Below, piece after piece: positions 36,080 to 43,887 of a stretch of DNA of 64,000 nt. Every line of letters begins with the position of its first letter. The first letter of the stretch is position 1. Location of the stretch: the NCBI GenBank assembly GCA_034440455.1, contig JAWXCB010000077.1, positions 1 through 64,000 on the forward strand. The letters run 5' to 3'. Under the pieces are notes generated by a model. It did not search any database and was not told where the DNA came from. It worked only from the letters and a program-made list of their open reading frames with translations. Source of the DNA: JAWXCB01 sp034440455 (GTDB lineage: Bacteria; Bacteroidota; Bacteroidia; Chitinophagales; CAIOSU01). A program made the translations under genes and the position numbers.

Positions 36080-36276
36080 TTCGAGCGAAGCTGACGCATG
36101 ATGGTTTCTCTGCTTACATTTTTTCCGGTCTTTGCTTTCTTCATCATATTGCCAAACCCAAAATCCTCCATTTGTTCTTCAGTCAATGACGTGACGCTGT
36201 CTCCAAGTTTCTTCGCAAGTTCCACAAACAACTTCAAATTATCGCTGGATTTACTTCTTATTACGATTGCTTCCAT
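36076..36276 (-). CDS. Antitoxin of a RelE/ParE-type toxin-antitoxin pair
   Basis: A 66-residue protein (MEAIVIRSKSSDNLKLFVEL) with a helical middle and a basic tail (MMKKAKTGKNVSRETIMRQL). Small proteins of this form in front of RelE-like genes are antitoxins in Bacteroidota, often annotated only as hypothetical. The stop overlaps the toxin start by ATGA. As the toxin is broken by an early stop, the antitoxin may now be a stand-alone survivor or defend against related toxins. Confidence 0.65.
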   Translation of the reverse strand: MEAIVIRSKSSDNLKLFVELAKKLGDSVTSLTEEQMEDFGFGNMMKKAKTGKNVSRETIMRQLRSK

Positions 36277-36297
36277 GAGTAGAATTATAACACTAAA

Positions 36298-37677
36298 TTA
36301 ATTGATTTTCAATTTCAGCCCCGCCACATTCTCAATGTGATACGTTTGTGGGAACATATCCACCGGCTGCACGTTTTTTATTTCATACTTATCAGCAAGC
36401 AATGCTAAATCACGCGCCTGGGTGACGGGATTACAACTTACATACACAATCTTTTCAGGCTCGATTTCCAACAGCGTTTGAATCAACTTCGGATGCACAC
36501 CTGCGCGTGGCGGGTCAATAAATAGCACTTCCGGCTTGCCATGTGTGTTCACTAATTCGTTGTTCAAAATATGTATCACATCGCCTGCGAAGAACTCGCA
36601 ATTCTTGATGTTGTTCAGCGCGGCATTCTTCTTTGCATCTTCAACGGCTTCGTTGAGCTGCTCCACCCCGATTACTTTCTTGCAATGCTTCGCAAGATAA
36701 AGCGAGATGCTGCCGATGCCGCAATACAAATCATACACCGTTTCATTGCCTTTCAATTCCGCAAACTCCACTGCTTTATCAAACAACCGTTCAGCCTGTT
36801 GCACATTCACCTGGAAAAATGATTTCGCCCCGATATGAAAATACAAGTCGCCCAATTTTTCTTTGATGAACTCCTGCCCGTTGTAGCACACCACCTCTTG
36901 GTCAAAAATGGAATCGTTCTGCTTTGCATTGATGACATAATTCAGCGAAGTAATTTCAGGAAAAGTAGTTTTCAAAAAATCCATCACCTGCTCCACTTGT
37001 TCATTTTTGAAAAAACAAACAATCACCAGCGTTTCACCCAGCGAAGAAGTGCGGATAATCAAATTGCGCAGCACACCTACCTGCTTGCGCAAATCAAAAA
37101 ACGGGATGTTTTCCTTCAAGGCAAAGTCCCGCAGCGCATTCTTTATTTTGTCAGAAGGCTCGCGTTGCAGCCAGCATTTCTCTACATTAATCACTTTATC
37201 AAACAATCCCGGCTTATGAAAACCCAATGCGGGCGTGAATTCCACCCCGCTGTGCATTTCATCCGCAGTAAGCCACCGCTTATTTGAAAACGTGAACTCC
37301 AGCTTGTTGCGATAATACGTTTCGTTTGGGCAACCCAGCACCTGTGGTATCTCTGTCACATCCAACTTGCCGATTCTACGGAAAGCATCATCCACAAACT
37401 GCCGCTTGAACACCAGTTGCTTTTGGTATGTCACATTCTGCCAGGTACATCCCCCGCACGTTCCGAAGTGATTGCAAAAAGGTAATTGCCTGTTTTCCGA
37501 AGGTTTGTGAATAGCAGTAGTTCTTGCAAACGCAACGCCTTTCTTCTTTTGAAAAATAACCGCGTCAACGACTTCACCCGGCAGCGCATTTTCCACGAAC
37601 ACCACCTTCCCGTTTTGGCGGGCAACGCCCTTGCCGTGAATCTCTACGTTTTGTATTTCTAAGTTTTCAAGTAACAT
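36298..37677 (-). CDS. rlmD: 23S rRNA (uracil-5-)-methyltransferase RlmD
   Basis: A 459-residue TrmA-family enzyme. Order: N-terminal TRAM domain, the Fe-S cysteines in CNHFGTCGGCTWQ near residues 67-78, the SAM-binding YDLYCGIGSISLYLAKHC near 310 and the catalytic VSCNPVTQARDLALL near 420, where Cys attacks uracil C6. It methylates U1939 of 23S rRNA or a neighbouring uracil, RlmD being the usual assignment in this size class. No operon partner is apparent. A palindromic repeat cluster lies in front of it. Confidence 0.85.
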   Translation of the reverse strand: MLLENLEIQNVEIHGKGVARQNGKVVFVENALPGEVVDAVIFQKKKGVAFARTTAIHKPSENRQLPFCNHFGTCGGCTWQNVTYQKQLVFKRQFVDDAFRRIGKLDVTEIPQVLGCPNETYYRNKLEFTFSNKRWLTADEMHSGVEFTPALGFHKPGLFDKVINVEKCWLQREPSDKIKNALRDFALKENIPFFDLRKQVGVLRNLIIRTSSLGETLVIVCFFKNEQVEQVMDFLKTTFPEITSLNYVINAKQNDSIFDQEVVCYNGQEFIKEKLGDLYFHIGAKSFFQVNVQQAERLFDKAVEFAELKGNETVYDLYCGIGSISLYLAKHCKKVIGVEQLNEAVEDAKKNAALNNIKNCEFFAGDVIHILNNELVNTHGKPEVLFIDPPRAGVHPKLIQTLLEIEPEKIVYVSCNPVTQARDLALLADKYEIKNVQPVDMFPQTYHIENVAGLKLKIN

Positions 37678-37702
37678 CCTAATAGTGCTTACAAATTAAA
37701 TT

Positions 37703-37839
37703 CGTCATTGCGAACGGGGAACAAGCAAAGCTATCCGCAACTTAAAGGAGCTATCATCGGGGGATTGCTTCGCAGAGCCTCGCAATGACGGGTAAAAGTC
37801 AAGGATTGCTTCGGTCGCAAAGCCTCCCTCGCAATGACG
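37703..37839. repeat. Dispersed palindromic repeat cluster (CGTCATTGCGA type)
   Basis: CGTCATTGCGA at 37703 is followed by two inverted ends with GATTGCTTCG and CGCAATGACG (37763-37790 and 37804-37839). It is the well-known bacterial intergenic palindrome with a CGTCATTGCGA core. It fills most of the 272 bases between rlmD and the STAS gene, and no gene is visible there. Confidence 0.75.
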
Positions 37840-37949
37840 TGCGCAATTTTGTTTTTAAATAACGCATAGTTTTGTTTGCAAAGGTAGAGAACACACTCTG
37901 CCATCAGCGAACAAACTTTGATTTTTCACGTAAAAATTTTCGGATAATC

Positions 37950-38291
37950 GTGCAGATACTTATTGAATCTGACAGCGATATTTTGCATATCCACATCAGC
38001 GGAGAATTAGATGCCAACTCGTCCATTCAACTGGATGAGGTCATCAAAGATGCCGTGCAGCAGCGCAAAACCCGCATTCTGGTTGATTGCCGCGAGCTGC
38101 GCTACATCTCCTCAGCCGGTGTGGGCGTGTTTCTGTCGCATCTTGATGATGTGCGCAGCCTTGGTGGCAGGTTTGTATTTTACAATATGTCATCGGGCGT
38201 GTTCAGCATCTTTGAGATACTGGGACTGCACAACATGATTGATATTGTGAAAGAAAAGACCGAGGCTGAGAAAATATTCGATGAAAGTTAA
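37950..38291 (+). CDS. STAS-domain anti-sigma factor antagonist
   Basis: A 113-residue single-domain protein, start chosen at GTG 37950 where the STAS fold begins (VQILIESDSDILHIHISGEL). The phosphorylatable Ser lies in YISSAGVGVFLSHL, as in SpoIIAA/RsbV, which release the anti-sigma kinase when unphosphorylated. An upstream ATG at 37872 would add a nonconserved tail. It overlaps the kinase-like gene by 11 bases, the usual partner-switch arrangement. A nearby sigma factor was not found. Confidence 0.8.
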   Translation: MQILIESDSDILHIHISGELDANSSIQLDEVIKDAVQQRKTRILVDCRELRYISSAGVGVFLSHLDDVRSLGGRFVFYNMSSGVFSIFEILGLHNMIDIVKEKTEAEKIFDES

Positions 38292-38697
38292 CTTAACAAC
38301 CGTTTGCTCCACCCGCGCACAGGAAGAAATCCGCGCCTTCCTCAACCGCTATTTCAACGACACCGGGCTTTCAGAATCAGATAAAAACCAACTCATCCTC
38401 GTCATTGACGAATCCATCGCCAACGCAATAATCCACGGCAACAATTCAGACGAAAGCAAAACCATCTCGATGGATATTGATTTTTCCGAAAAGCGCATTG
38501 TCATTGAGATTGGCGACATCGGCCTGTTTGACGATGTCCTGCGCAAAGAAAAAGTGGAAAAAGACATCAAAGACATCATTAAGGAAAAGCAAAAAGGCGG
38601 GTTGGGCTTAAAGCTCGTTTACTCCATCATGGACATCGTCACCTTCTACACCAAAGACGGCAAGAGCTATTGCTACATGGTGAAGATGCTGAAGTAA
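38281..38697 (+). CDS. RsbW/SpoIIAB-like anti-sigma factor (GHKL ATPase)
   Basis: A 138-residue histidine-kinase-like ATPase domain (HATPase_c_2). The N box is visible as LVIDESIANAIIHGN near residues 41-55, and the G-box region as KGGLGLKLVYSIMD near 103. Proteins like this bind sigma factors or phosphorylate their STAS partners on Ser. It is coupled to the STAS gene. Which sigma factor or output they control is not visible in this window. Confidence 0.8.
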   Translation: MKVNLTTVCSTRAQEEIRAFLNRYFNDTGLSESDKNQLILVIDESIANAIIHGNNSDESKTISMDIDFSEKRIVIEIGDIGLFDDVLRKEKVEKDIKDIIKEKQKGGLGLKLVYSIMDIVTFYTKDGKSYCYMVKMLK

Positions 38698-38724
38698 AAC
38701 TGATTCGGTGATTTGCTTATTCGG

Positions 38725-38771
38725 TAATTCGATAATTATTTATTATAGAGCATCACTGAATTATCGAATTA
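38725..38771. repeat. 13-bp perfect inverted repeat, stem-loop
   Basis: Arms TAATTCGATAATT (38725-38737) and AATTATCGAATTA (38759-38771) are perfect reverse complements with 21 bases between. It lies 28 bases after the anti-sigma gene. It lacks a T-run for a clear terminator, so its role (terminator or palindromic repeat) is open. Confidence 0.6.
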
Positions 38772-38813
38772 TTTTGGCGTGTGCTTTTTTTCATCTGCCT
38801 TTGCTATTTTACA

Positions 38814-39026
38814 TCAATTCAAAACGGCATCATTTACTTCTTCCACACAACTTTTTTCAGGATAATGCTTGAACTGTTCATCTTTTGTGATGACTGTCAG
38901 GTTTTCCCTGATAGCCTGCGCGATGATAATTCTGTCAAACGGGTCGCGGTGATGAAAATCCAGCTTGGTATTTTCAAGGATATGTTCAAGAGATATAGGC
39001 TTGATAAAATGGCGTTGACTCCGCAC
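38814..39026 (-). pseudogene. C-terminal fragment of a VapC-type PIN-domain toxin
   Basis: A 70-residue frame whose residues about 22-60 read KLDFHHRDPFDRIIIAQAIR and then ENLTVITKDEQFKHYP, the C-terminal half of VapC-like PIN nucleases including the HxRDPFDR and the acidic TKDE motifs. The N-terminal half with the first Asp is missing, and a stop lies just upstream of position 39040. So it is a truncated remnant, not active. No VapB-like antitoxin is present. Confidence 0.7.
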
Positions 39027-39098
39027 CTGAATTTTTATTTGAAACCGGAATTAGAAGTAACGCGCAAAAAAGTAGCGTAAGTAAAAATCTGCTGAAAG

Positions 39099-39452
39099 CT
39101 ATGCCGAGAAAGAATCCCCGCAGCCGCAGGTCTTAGTAGCATTGGGATTATTAAAGACGAAGCCGCGCGCATCCAAGCCGTCTTTATAGTCAATCTCAAT
39201 TCCCGCGAGATACATCTGATGGGATTTGTTCATAAAGATTTTCAAGCCACTTAAATCAAATTCTTCATCAAGGGCTTCTTTCTTATCAAAACCGAGAATA
39301 TAAGAGAAGCCGGAACATCCGCCTCCTTTCACACCCACGCGCAAGCCGTGATCGGCCGGAACATTTTTTTCAGTAATCAATCGTTTGAATTCGTTCAATG
39401 CTATCGGAGTGAGTGAAACGGGAATTTGGTTTGTGGTAATAGTGTTGCTCAT
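39099..39452 (-). CDS. Iron-sulfur cluster assembly carrier (IscA/SufA/ErpA family)
   Basis: A 117-residue HesB/IscA-like protein with all three conserved Cys: GGCSGFSY near residue 49-56 and TCGCGDSFSA at the C-terminus. These proteins carry and deliver [4Fe-4S] or [2Fe-2S] clusters to apoproteins. Which of the A-type carriers it is cannot be told from sequence alone. It is transcribed divergently from the DUF7935-like gene with well-placed -7 boxes in between. Confidence 0.85.
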   Translation of the reverse strand: MSNTITTNQIPVSLTPIALNEFKRLITEKNVPADHGLRVGVKGGGCSGFSYILGFDKKEALDEEFDLSGLKIFMNKSHQMYLAGIEIDYKDGLDARGFVFNNPNATKTCGCGDSFSA

Positions 39453-39480
39453 AAAAACTCTTTTTTTTCAAATCACACAA

Positions 39481-39488
39481 CAAAATTA
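39481..39488 (-). promoter_or_regulatory. Candidate -7 element of the IscA-like gene
   Basis: Minus strand TAATTTTG, perfect to TAnnTTTG, 29 bases upstream of the start codon. No TTG at the expected -33 distance was seen, so this is a candidate only. Confidence 0.4.
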
Positions 39489-39508
39489 GCAGAATCAGAG
39501 TTTCATTT

Positions 39509-39516
39509 TACATTTG
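39509..39516 (+). promoter_or_regulatory. Candidate -7 element of the divergent gene at 39549
   Basis: Plus strand TACATTTG, perfect to TAnnTTTG, 32 bases ahead of the ATG at 39549. Together with the element at 39481 it makes this short region a probable divergent promoter. Confidence 0.4.
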
Positions 39517-39548
39517 CCGCACAATGGCAATTCTAAATCCCTATTCCC

Positions 39549-40076
39549 ATGCTTGAGCCTATCCTTGAAATTCTGAAGTACGTGTTGCCCTCTGTTGTAG
39601 TGTTTCTCACTGCATTTTTTGTAACGAAATCATTCTATAATAATGAGTTGAAAAAATTAGAGCAGCAACTGCGCGCGGAGTCGCGCAAGGATACATTGCC
39701 ATTGCGCCTGCAAGCGTATGAGCGGCTCGCTGTTTTTTTAGAGCGCATCAGCCCGAACAATCTTATTCCGCGTATGGCGCAGCCGGGCATGACTGCATTG
39801 CTGTTCAGGCAAACATTGATTCAAGGAATCAGAATGGAGTATGAGCACAATATTTCCCAGCAGATTTATGTGTCAACAAACCTCTGGAGAACAATCAGTT
39901 TTGTAAAAGATGAACTAATCAGAGACGTTAACCTGTTATGTGCATCAGTGCCTCCTGATTCACCTGCGATTGAATTAAGCAAAAGGATTTTAGAGCATTA
40001 TCTTGAATCGGAACACGCGCTCCCGATGCAACAGGCATTGGATATGGTGAAGCAGGAAGTGAAAAAATTGTTCTAA
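39549..40076 (+). CDS. Conserved hypothetical membrane-anchored protein (DUF7935-like)
   Basis: A 175-residue protein with one N-terminal membrane helix (YVLPSVVVFLTAFFVTKSF), a charged coiled-coil-like segment (ELKKLEQQLRAESRKDTLPL), and a helical domain with LQAYERLAVFLERISP and a QQIYVSTNLWRTISFVKDEL motif. I associate this with a conserved Bacteroidota family (DUF7935-like), though not certainly. Function unknown. The soluble part probably faces the cytoplasm. It sits before the two-gene 5'-nucleotidase. Confidence 0.6.
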   Translation: MLEPILEILKYVLPSVVVFLTAFFVTKSFYNNELKKLEQQLRAESRKDTLPLRLQAYERLAVFLERISPNNLIPRMAQPGMTALLFRQTLIQGIRMEYEHNISQQIYVSTNLWRTISFVKDELIRDVNLLCASVPPDSPAIELSKRILEHYLESEHALPMQQALDMVKQEVKKLF

Positions 40077-40097
40077 GTTTTTCTCTTGAAATTTTTC

Positions 40098-40832
40098 ATG
40101 CGCTATTTTTTCTTTTTTCTGCTGCCGTTTTTTTTTTCCTGTAGCTCTGAATTTTATCCGCAACAGGCTGAGACTTCCTATTATAATATTAAAGGCGCAG
40201 CCGAAGTTGACACTGCCATTCTGAATTATATTCAGCCTTATCATGATAGTCTTGAAAAAGAGATGAGTGCGGTGATTGCCATTTCATCTGTCGCGATAGA
40301 AAAAGGGAAACCTGAATCATTGATGGGAAATCTTGTGGCTGACTTATTGCTTGAAAGGGGTAGGGCAGAAAATAATGGCATAGGAGATTTCTGTATCGTG
40401 AATTATGGAGGCTTGCGTGTTCCACTGCTTCCTGCCGGCAACATCACGAAAGGAATGATTTTCGAACTCATGCCGTTTGATAATTTTCTTACAGTGATGG
40501 AATTAAAAGGGAATGTTGTGCAACAACTTTTTGATCACATCGCAGCGCAGGGAGGATGGCCCGTAGCGGGGGTTCGTTTTGAAATTTTTGACGGAAAAGC
40601 AAGTGAAATTCAGATTAGTAACAAGCCATTGGAAGAAGAACGTATCTATCAAATAATTATCTCAGATTACCTTGCAGATGGTGGAGATAATTTGTTATTC
40701 TTGCGTCTTGAAAAGAGGACGAACACGGGAATATTTATTCGGGATGCAATTTTAGAATATCTACAAAAACAAACACACGAAGGAAAGCCAATCGCAACGC
40801 ATCTCGACAACAGGGTAACAATTCATGAATAG
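40098..40832 (+). CDS. 5'-nucleotidase C-terminal-domain lipoprotein
   Basis: A 244-residue exported lipoprotein (FFFFLLPFFFSC). The rest is the 5'-nucleotidase C-terminal (substrate-specificity) domain, with MGNLVADLLLERGRAENNGI, CIVNYGGLRVPLLPAGNITK, GMIFELMPFDN and VAGVRFEIF. In UshA-type enzymes this domain follows the catalytic domain in one chain. Here it is a separate gene preceding the metallophosphatase gene, with an 8-base overlap. Together they probably hydrolyse nucleotides in the periplasm. Confidence 0.8.
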   Translation: MRYFFFFLLPFFFSCSSEFYPQQAETSYYNIKGAAEVDTAILNYIQPYHDSLEKEMSAVIAISSVAIEKGKPESLMGNLVADLLLERGRAENNGIGDFCIVNYGGLRVPLLPAGNITKGMIFELMPFDNFLTVMELKGNVVQQLFDHIAAQGGWPVAGVRFEIFDGKASEIQISNKPLEEERIYQIIISDYLADGGDNLLFLRLEKRTNTGIFIRDAILEYLQKQTHEGKPIATHLDNRVTIHE

Positions 40833-41733
40833 AAGGAACTTCATCAATAAATCACTTGCTACATCAGCGCTGCTCGGTGTGGGAGGTTTTCCGTTTCAGG
40901 CATTAGCCGGTGAAACAATGAAGCTCACCATTCTGCACACCAACGACACACATAGCAGAATCGAACCTTTTCCCGCTGATTCAAAATTTTCAAATAGAGG
41001 CGGAGTGGCAGCGCGCGCTGCGCTCGTGAAAAAAATTCGCAGCGAAGAAAAAAATGTGTTGCTCTTTGACTGTGGCGATATTTTTCAGGGCACACCTTAC
41101 TTTAATTATTATGGCGGCATGCTTGAATTGGAATTGATGAGCAAAATCGGCTATGATGCGGCAACCATCGGCAATCATGATTTTGATGCGGGCATCGAAG
41201 GATTGAATAAGCAATTTCCGTATGCAAATTTTCCGTTTCTCTCCTTGAATTATGATTTCACCGACACCGCGCTGGAGGGGAAAACACAACCATATGTAAT
41301 TTTTGAAAAAGAAAAAATAAAGACCGGGGTTTTCGGTTTGGGCATCGAGTTGGAAGGACTCGTGCCGCTCAAACTTTTTGGAAAGACGAAATATCTCGAA
41401 CCGCTAAAAGCAGCGAATGTTCTCGCTAAAAAACTGAAGCGCGAACACGATTGTGATTTTGTTATATGCTTGTCGCACTTAGGCTACAAGTATGACACGG
41501 CAAAAATTTCAGACGTTGTTCTTGCTGAAAACAGCGAATACATTGACCTCATTCTCGGAGGGCACACACACACTTTTTTTGACGCGCCCGTGGTGAAGCG
41601 CAACAAAAAAAATGTGCCTGTTGCAATCAATCAGGTAGGATGGGGCGGAGTGACACTGGGAAGAATTGATGTGTTTTTTGACCAAACGAAAAAAAATAAA
41701 AACTTTTTTTCGGAGATGGTAAAAATTTTTTAA
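40825..41733 (+). CDS. 5'-nucleotidase-like metallophosphatase, exported
   Basis: A 302-residue protein with a possible Tat/Sec signal (MNRRNFINKSLATSALLGVG). The calcineurin-like motifs are LHTNDTHSRIEP, FDCGDIFQGTPYFNYY, IGNHDFDAGIEG and LSHLG, LILGGHTHTFF, giving the two-metal site (Asp, His, Asn). It is the catalytic half of a split 5'-nucleotidase, the C-domain being the gene before it. Both gene order and splitting are frequent in Bacteroidota. Confidence 0.85.
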   Translation: MNRRNFINKSLATSALLGVGGFPFQALAGETMKLTILHTNDTHSRIEPFPADSKFSNRGGVAARAALVKKIRSEEKNVLLFDCGDIFQGTPYFNYYGGMLELELMSKIGYDAATIGNHDFDAGIEGLNKQFPYANFPFLSLNYDFTDTALEGKTQPYVIFEKEKIKTGVFGLGIELEGLVPLKLFGKTKYLEPLKAANVLAKKLKREHDCDFVICLSHLGYKYDTAKISDVVLAENSEYIDLILGGHTHTFFDAPVVKRNKKNVPVAINQVGWGGVTLGRIDVFFDQTKKNKNFFSEMVKIF

Positions 41734-41833
41734 AAAAACAATACGATTCTTGCTTTTTAATTCGATTTGTTTTCACCATTTTCGTCTTTCCTCTCTGGCG
41801 CTATTGTTTAACTGTTAATTGAGATCTATTCAG

Positions 41834-43285
41834 ATGGCTAAGATTCAAGAAGAAGTATTGAAAAAAAATCATGAAGATATTTGGCAGAACTGCCTGAAGA
41901 TTATTAAGGATATTGTTCCGCCTCAAAGTTTCAAAACGTGGTTTGAGCCAATCAAACCCGTGAAGTTGGATAACAACGTGCTTACAATTCAGGTACCCAG
42001 CCAGTTTTTTTATGAATGGCTTGAAGAACATTATATCACGCTGCTGCGCAAAACAATCAAGCGCGAATTAGGCAACGACTCACGTCTTGAATATCGCGTG
42101 GTGGTTGACAACAGCTCAGGAAACAATCCTTACACTGTTGATTATCCCAACTACAACACCGGTGAAAATAAAAATCCGGAAGTGCTTGCTCCGCTTTCCA
42201 GCGGCATCAAAAATCCATTTATCATTCCCGGTTTGAAAAAAGTGAATGTGGAGTCACAACTCAAGCCCGCTTATAATTTTGATTCTTTCGTAGAAGGCGA
42301 TTGCAACCGTCTTGCGCGTTCCGCAGGTTTTGCTGTTGCAACGAAGCCTCCGGGTTCAACTGCATTTAATCCGCTTGTGTTGTATGGCGGTGTTGGTTTG
42401 GGGAAAACACATTTGGTGCATGCAGTGGGAAATCAGTTCAAGCAGAATTTTCCGAACAAAACAGTGTTGTATGTTTCTTCTGATAAATTCACCAACCAGT
42501 TTATTGACGCGCTAAAGAATAATGCAATCAACGACTTCATCCACTTCTATCAGGTGATTGATGTGTTGATTATGGATGACATTCAGTTTTTTGCCAACAA
42601 AGACAAAACGCAGGATATTTTCTTTCACATCTTTAATCACCTGCACCAAAACAGCAAGCAGTTGATTCTCACTTCCGACCGCGCTCCAAAAGATTTGGAA
42701 GGAATGGAAGAAAGACTCCTGTCGCGTTTTAAATGGGGTCTTGCAACGGATTTGCAAACACCTGACTTTGAAACACGCATTGCTATTCTTGAAAAGAAAA
42801 TGTATGCTGATGGTATTGAACTTCCCCGTGAGGTGGTGGAGTTTGTTGCTTATAATATCAATACAAACATCCGCGAACTCGAAGGAGCATTGACTTCTTT
42901 GCTTGCTCAATCGTCACTCAATAAAAAGGAAATTGACCTTGACCTTGCCAAGAAGATTGTAAAGAATTTCGTGAAGAGCGTTTCCCGTGAAGTTTCGATT
43001 GACTACATCCAGAAAACGGTGTGCGAGCATTTTGGAGTGCCCGTAGAAAAGTTGAAAGAGAAAACACGCAAACGTCAGGTAGTGCAGGCGCGTCAATTAT
43101 CTATGTTCCTTGCAAAAAATTACACCAAGAATTCATTGAAAGTAATCGGCAAGCACTTTGGCGGCAGAGACCACAGCACAGTGATTCATTCCTGTCAGGC
43201 AATTCAAAACCTGCTCGACACTGACTCCAAATTCAAAGAGAGCGTGGCAGATGTGCAGAAGAAAATTCAGATGAGCATTGGTTGA
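41834..43285 (+). CDS. dnaA: Chromosomal replication initiator DnaA
   Basis: A 483-residue DnaA. Domain I (NCLKIIKDIVPPQSFKTWFE), a short linker, the AAA+ domain with Walker A GGVGLGKTHLVHAVGNQ near 183 and Walker B DVLIMDDIQFFANKDKTQD, and domain IV with GRDHSTVIHSCQAI. Start is ATG 41834 (MAKIQEEV), which fits the domain I start. It initiates replication and is an ATP-regulated DNA unwinder. I saw no cluster of DnaA boxes next to it, so oriC is probably not in this window. Confidence 0.95.
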   Translation: MAKIQEEVLKKNHEDIWQNCLKIIKDIVPPQSFKTWFEPIKPVKLDNNVLTIQVPSQFFYEWLEEHYITLLRKTIKRELGNDSRLEYRVVVDNSSGNNPYTVDYPNYNTGENKNPEVLAPLSSGIKNPFIIPGLKKVNVESQLKPAYNFDSFVEGDCNRLARSAGFAVATKPPGSTAFNPLVLYGGVGLGKTHLVHAVGNQFKQNFPNKTVLYVSSDKFTNQFIDALKNNAINDFIHFYQVIDVLIMDDIQFFANKDKTQDIFFHIFNHLHQNSKQLILTSDRAPKDLEGMEERLLSRFKWGLATDLQTPDFETRIAILEKKMYADGIELPREVVEFVAYNINTNIRELEGALTSLLAQSSLNKKEIDLDLAKKIVKNFVKSVSREVSIDYIQKTVCEHFGVPVEKLKEKTRKRQVVQARQLSMFLAKNYTKNSLKVIGKHFGGRDHSTVIHSCQAIQNLLDTDSKFKESVADVQKKIQMSIG

Positions 43286-43331
43286 GCGGAGAAAAGCCGT
43301 TGAAAATTTTTCTTAAATTTGTGCGCGTTTA

Positions 43332-43418
43332 GGAGAGGTGCCGGAGTGGTTAACGGAGCAGTTTGCTAAACTGTCAACGCAGAAATGTGTTGCGGGGGTT
43401 CGAATCCCCCTCTCTCCG
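43332..43418 (+). tRNA. tRNA-Ser(GCT)
   Basis: 87-base cloverleaf. The acceptor stem GGAGAGG pairs with CCTCTCC, the anticodon loop reads TTGCTAA (anticodon GCT, Ser), a long variable arm follows as in class II tRNAs, and the T loop is GGTTCGAATCCC. It lies 46 bases after dnaA. Confidence 0.95.
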
Positions 43419-43486
43419 CAGTTTTGGTGTGCGTTTTTTTACTCTGATAAATTCAGCACATCTTGCATCTAATATCATACTCAATT

Positions 43487-43561
43487 CGGGGTGTAGCGCA
43501 GTCCGGTTAGCGTATCTGCTTTGGGAGCAGAGGGCCGCAGGTTCGAATCCTGCCACCCCGA
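43487..43561 (+). tRNA. tRNA-Pro(TGG)
   Basis: 75-base cloverleaf. The acceptor stem CGGGGTG pairs with CACCCCG, the anticodon loop reads TTTGGGA with anticodon TGG (Pro), and the T loop is GGTTCGAATCC. It follows the tRNA-Ser in the same direction. Confidence 0.95.
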
Positions 43562-43572
43562 CTTTGATGAGT

Positions 43573-43608
43573 AAAGGGTTTCAGTCTAATCAGCTGGAAC
43601 CCTTTTTT
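43573..43608 (+). terminator. Rho-independent terminator after the tRNA genes
   Basis: AAGGGTTTCAG pairs over 11 bases (one G-T) with CTGGAACCCTT, loop of about nine bases, followed by a T-run (TTTTTT). It lies 12 bases after tRNA-Pro. Confidence 0.75.
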
Positions 43609-43688
43609 ATTTGGTTTACCCTCTCTTTTTTTGATACTATCGGGAATAATAGCAAATACAGAGGCAACTCAGTGGCATTCTGAATTAC

Positions 43689-43806
43689 TTAGGGGCAGTT
43701 CTAAAAATTGATTTTTATCGCCTCACCCTATCCCTCTCCCCTGTCTGCCGGCAGACAAGAGATGGAGAGGGTATATGTGGTAGAATTTTCAGACCTGTCC
43801 TTAGGT
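43689..43806. repeat. MITE-like element with inverted ends
   Basis: The ends TAGGGGCAGTTCTAAAAATT and, in reverse complement, TAAGGACAGGTCTGAAAATT form imperfect inverted repeats. The centre holds a second palindrome (TGTCTGCCGGCAGACA) and the CCTATCCCTCTCC repeat known from many bacterial genomes. It spans about 116 bases in the gap between the tRNAs and the ABC permease gene, which otherwise holds no gene. Confidence 0.5.
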
Positions 43807-43873
43807 ATTATAAATATGCGCTGAAGAAGATTTCGTTTTTCACTGTTATAAAAATCTGTGCAGATGCGTATGC

Positions 43874-43881
43874 TATCTTTG
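43874..43881 (+). promoter_or_regulatory. Candidate -7 element of the ABC permease gene
   Basis: TATCTTTG matches the -7 consensus fully and lies 6 bases ahead of ATG 43888, which would give an almost leaderless mRNA and supports that start. No TTG at the -33 distance was seen. Confidence 0.35.
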
Positions 43882-43887
43882 TCAGCA

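Noticed and set aside
41734..41833. Possible oriC next to dnaA
   Set aside because: I found no cluster of DnaA boxes, no clear AT-rich unwinding block and no neighbouring origin genes, so no origin is claimed.
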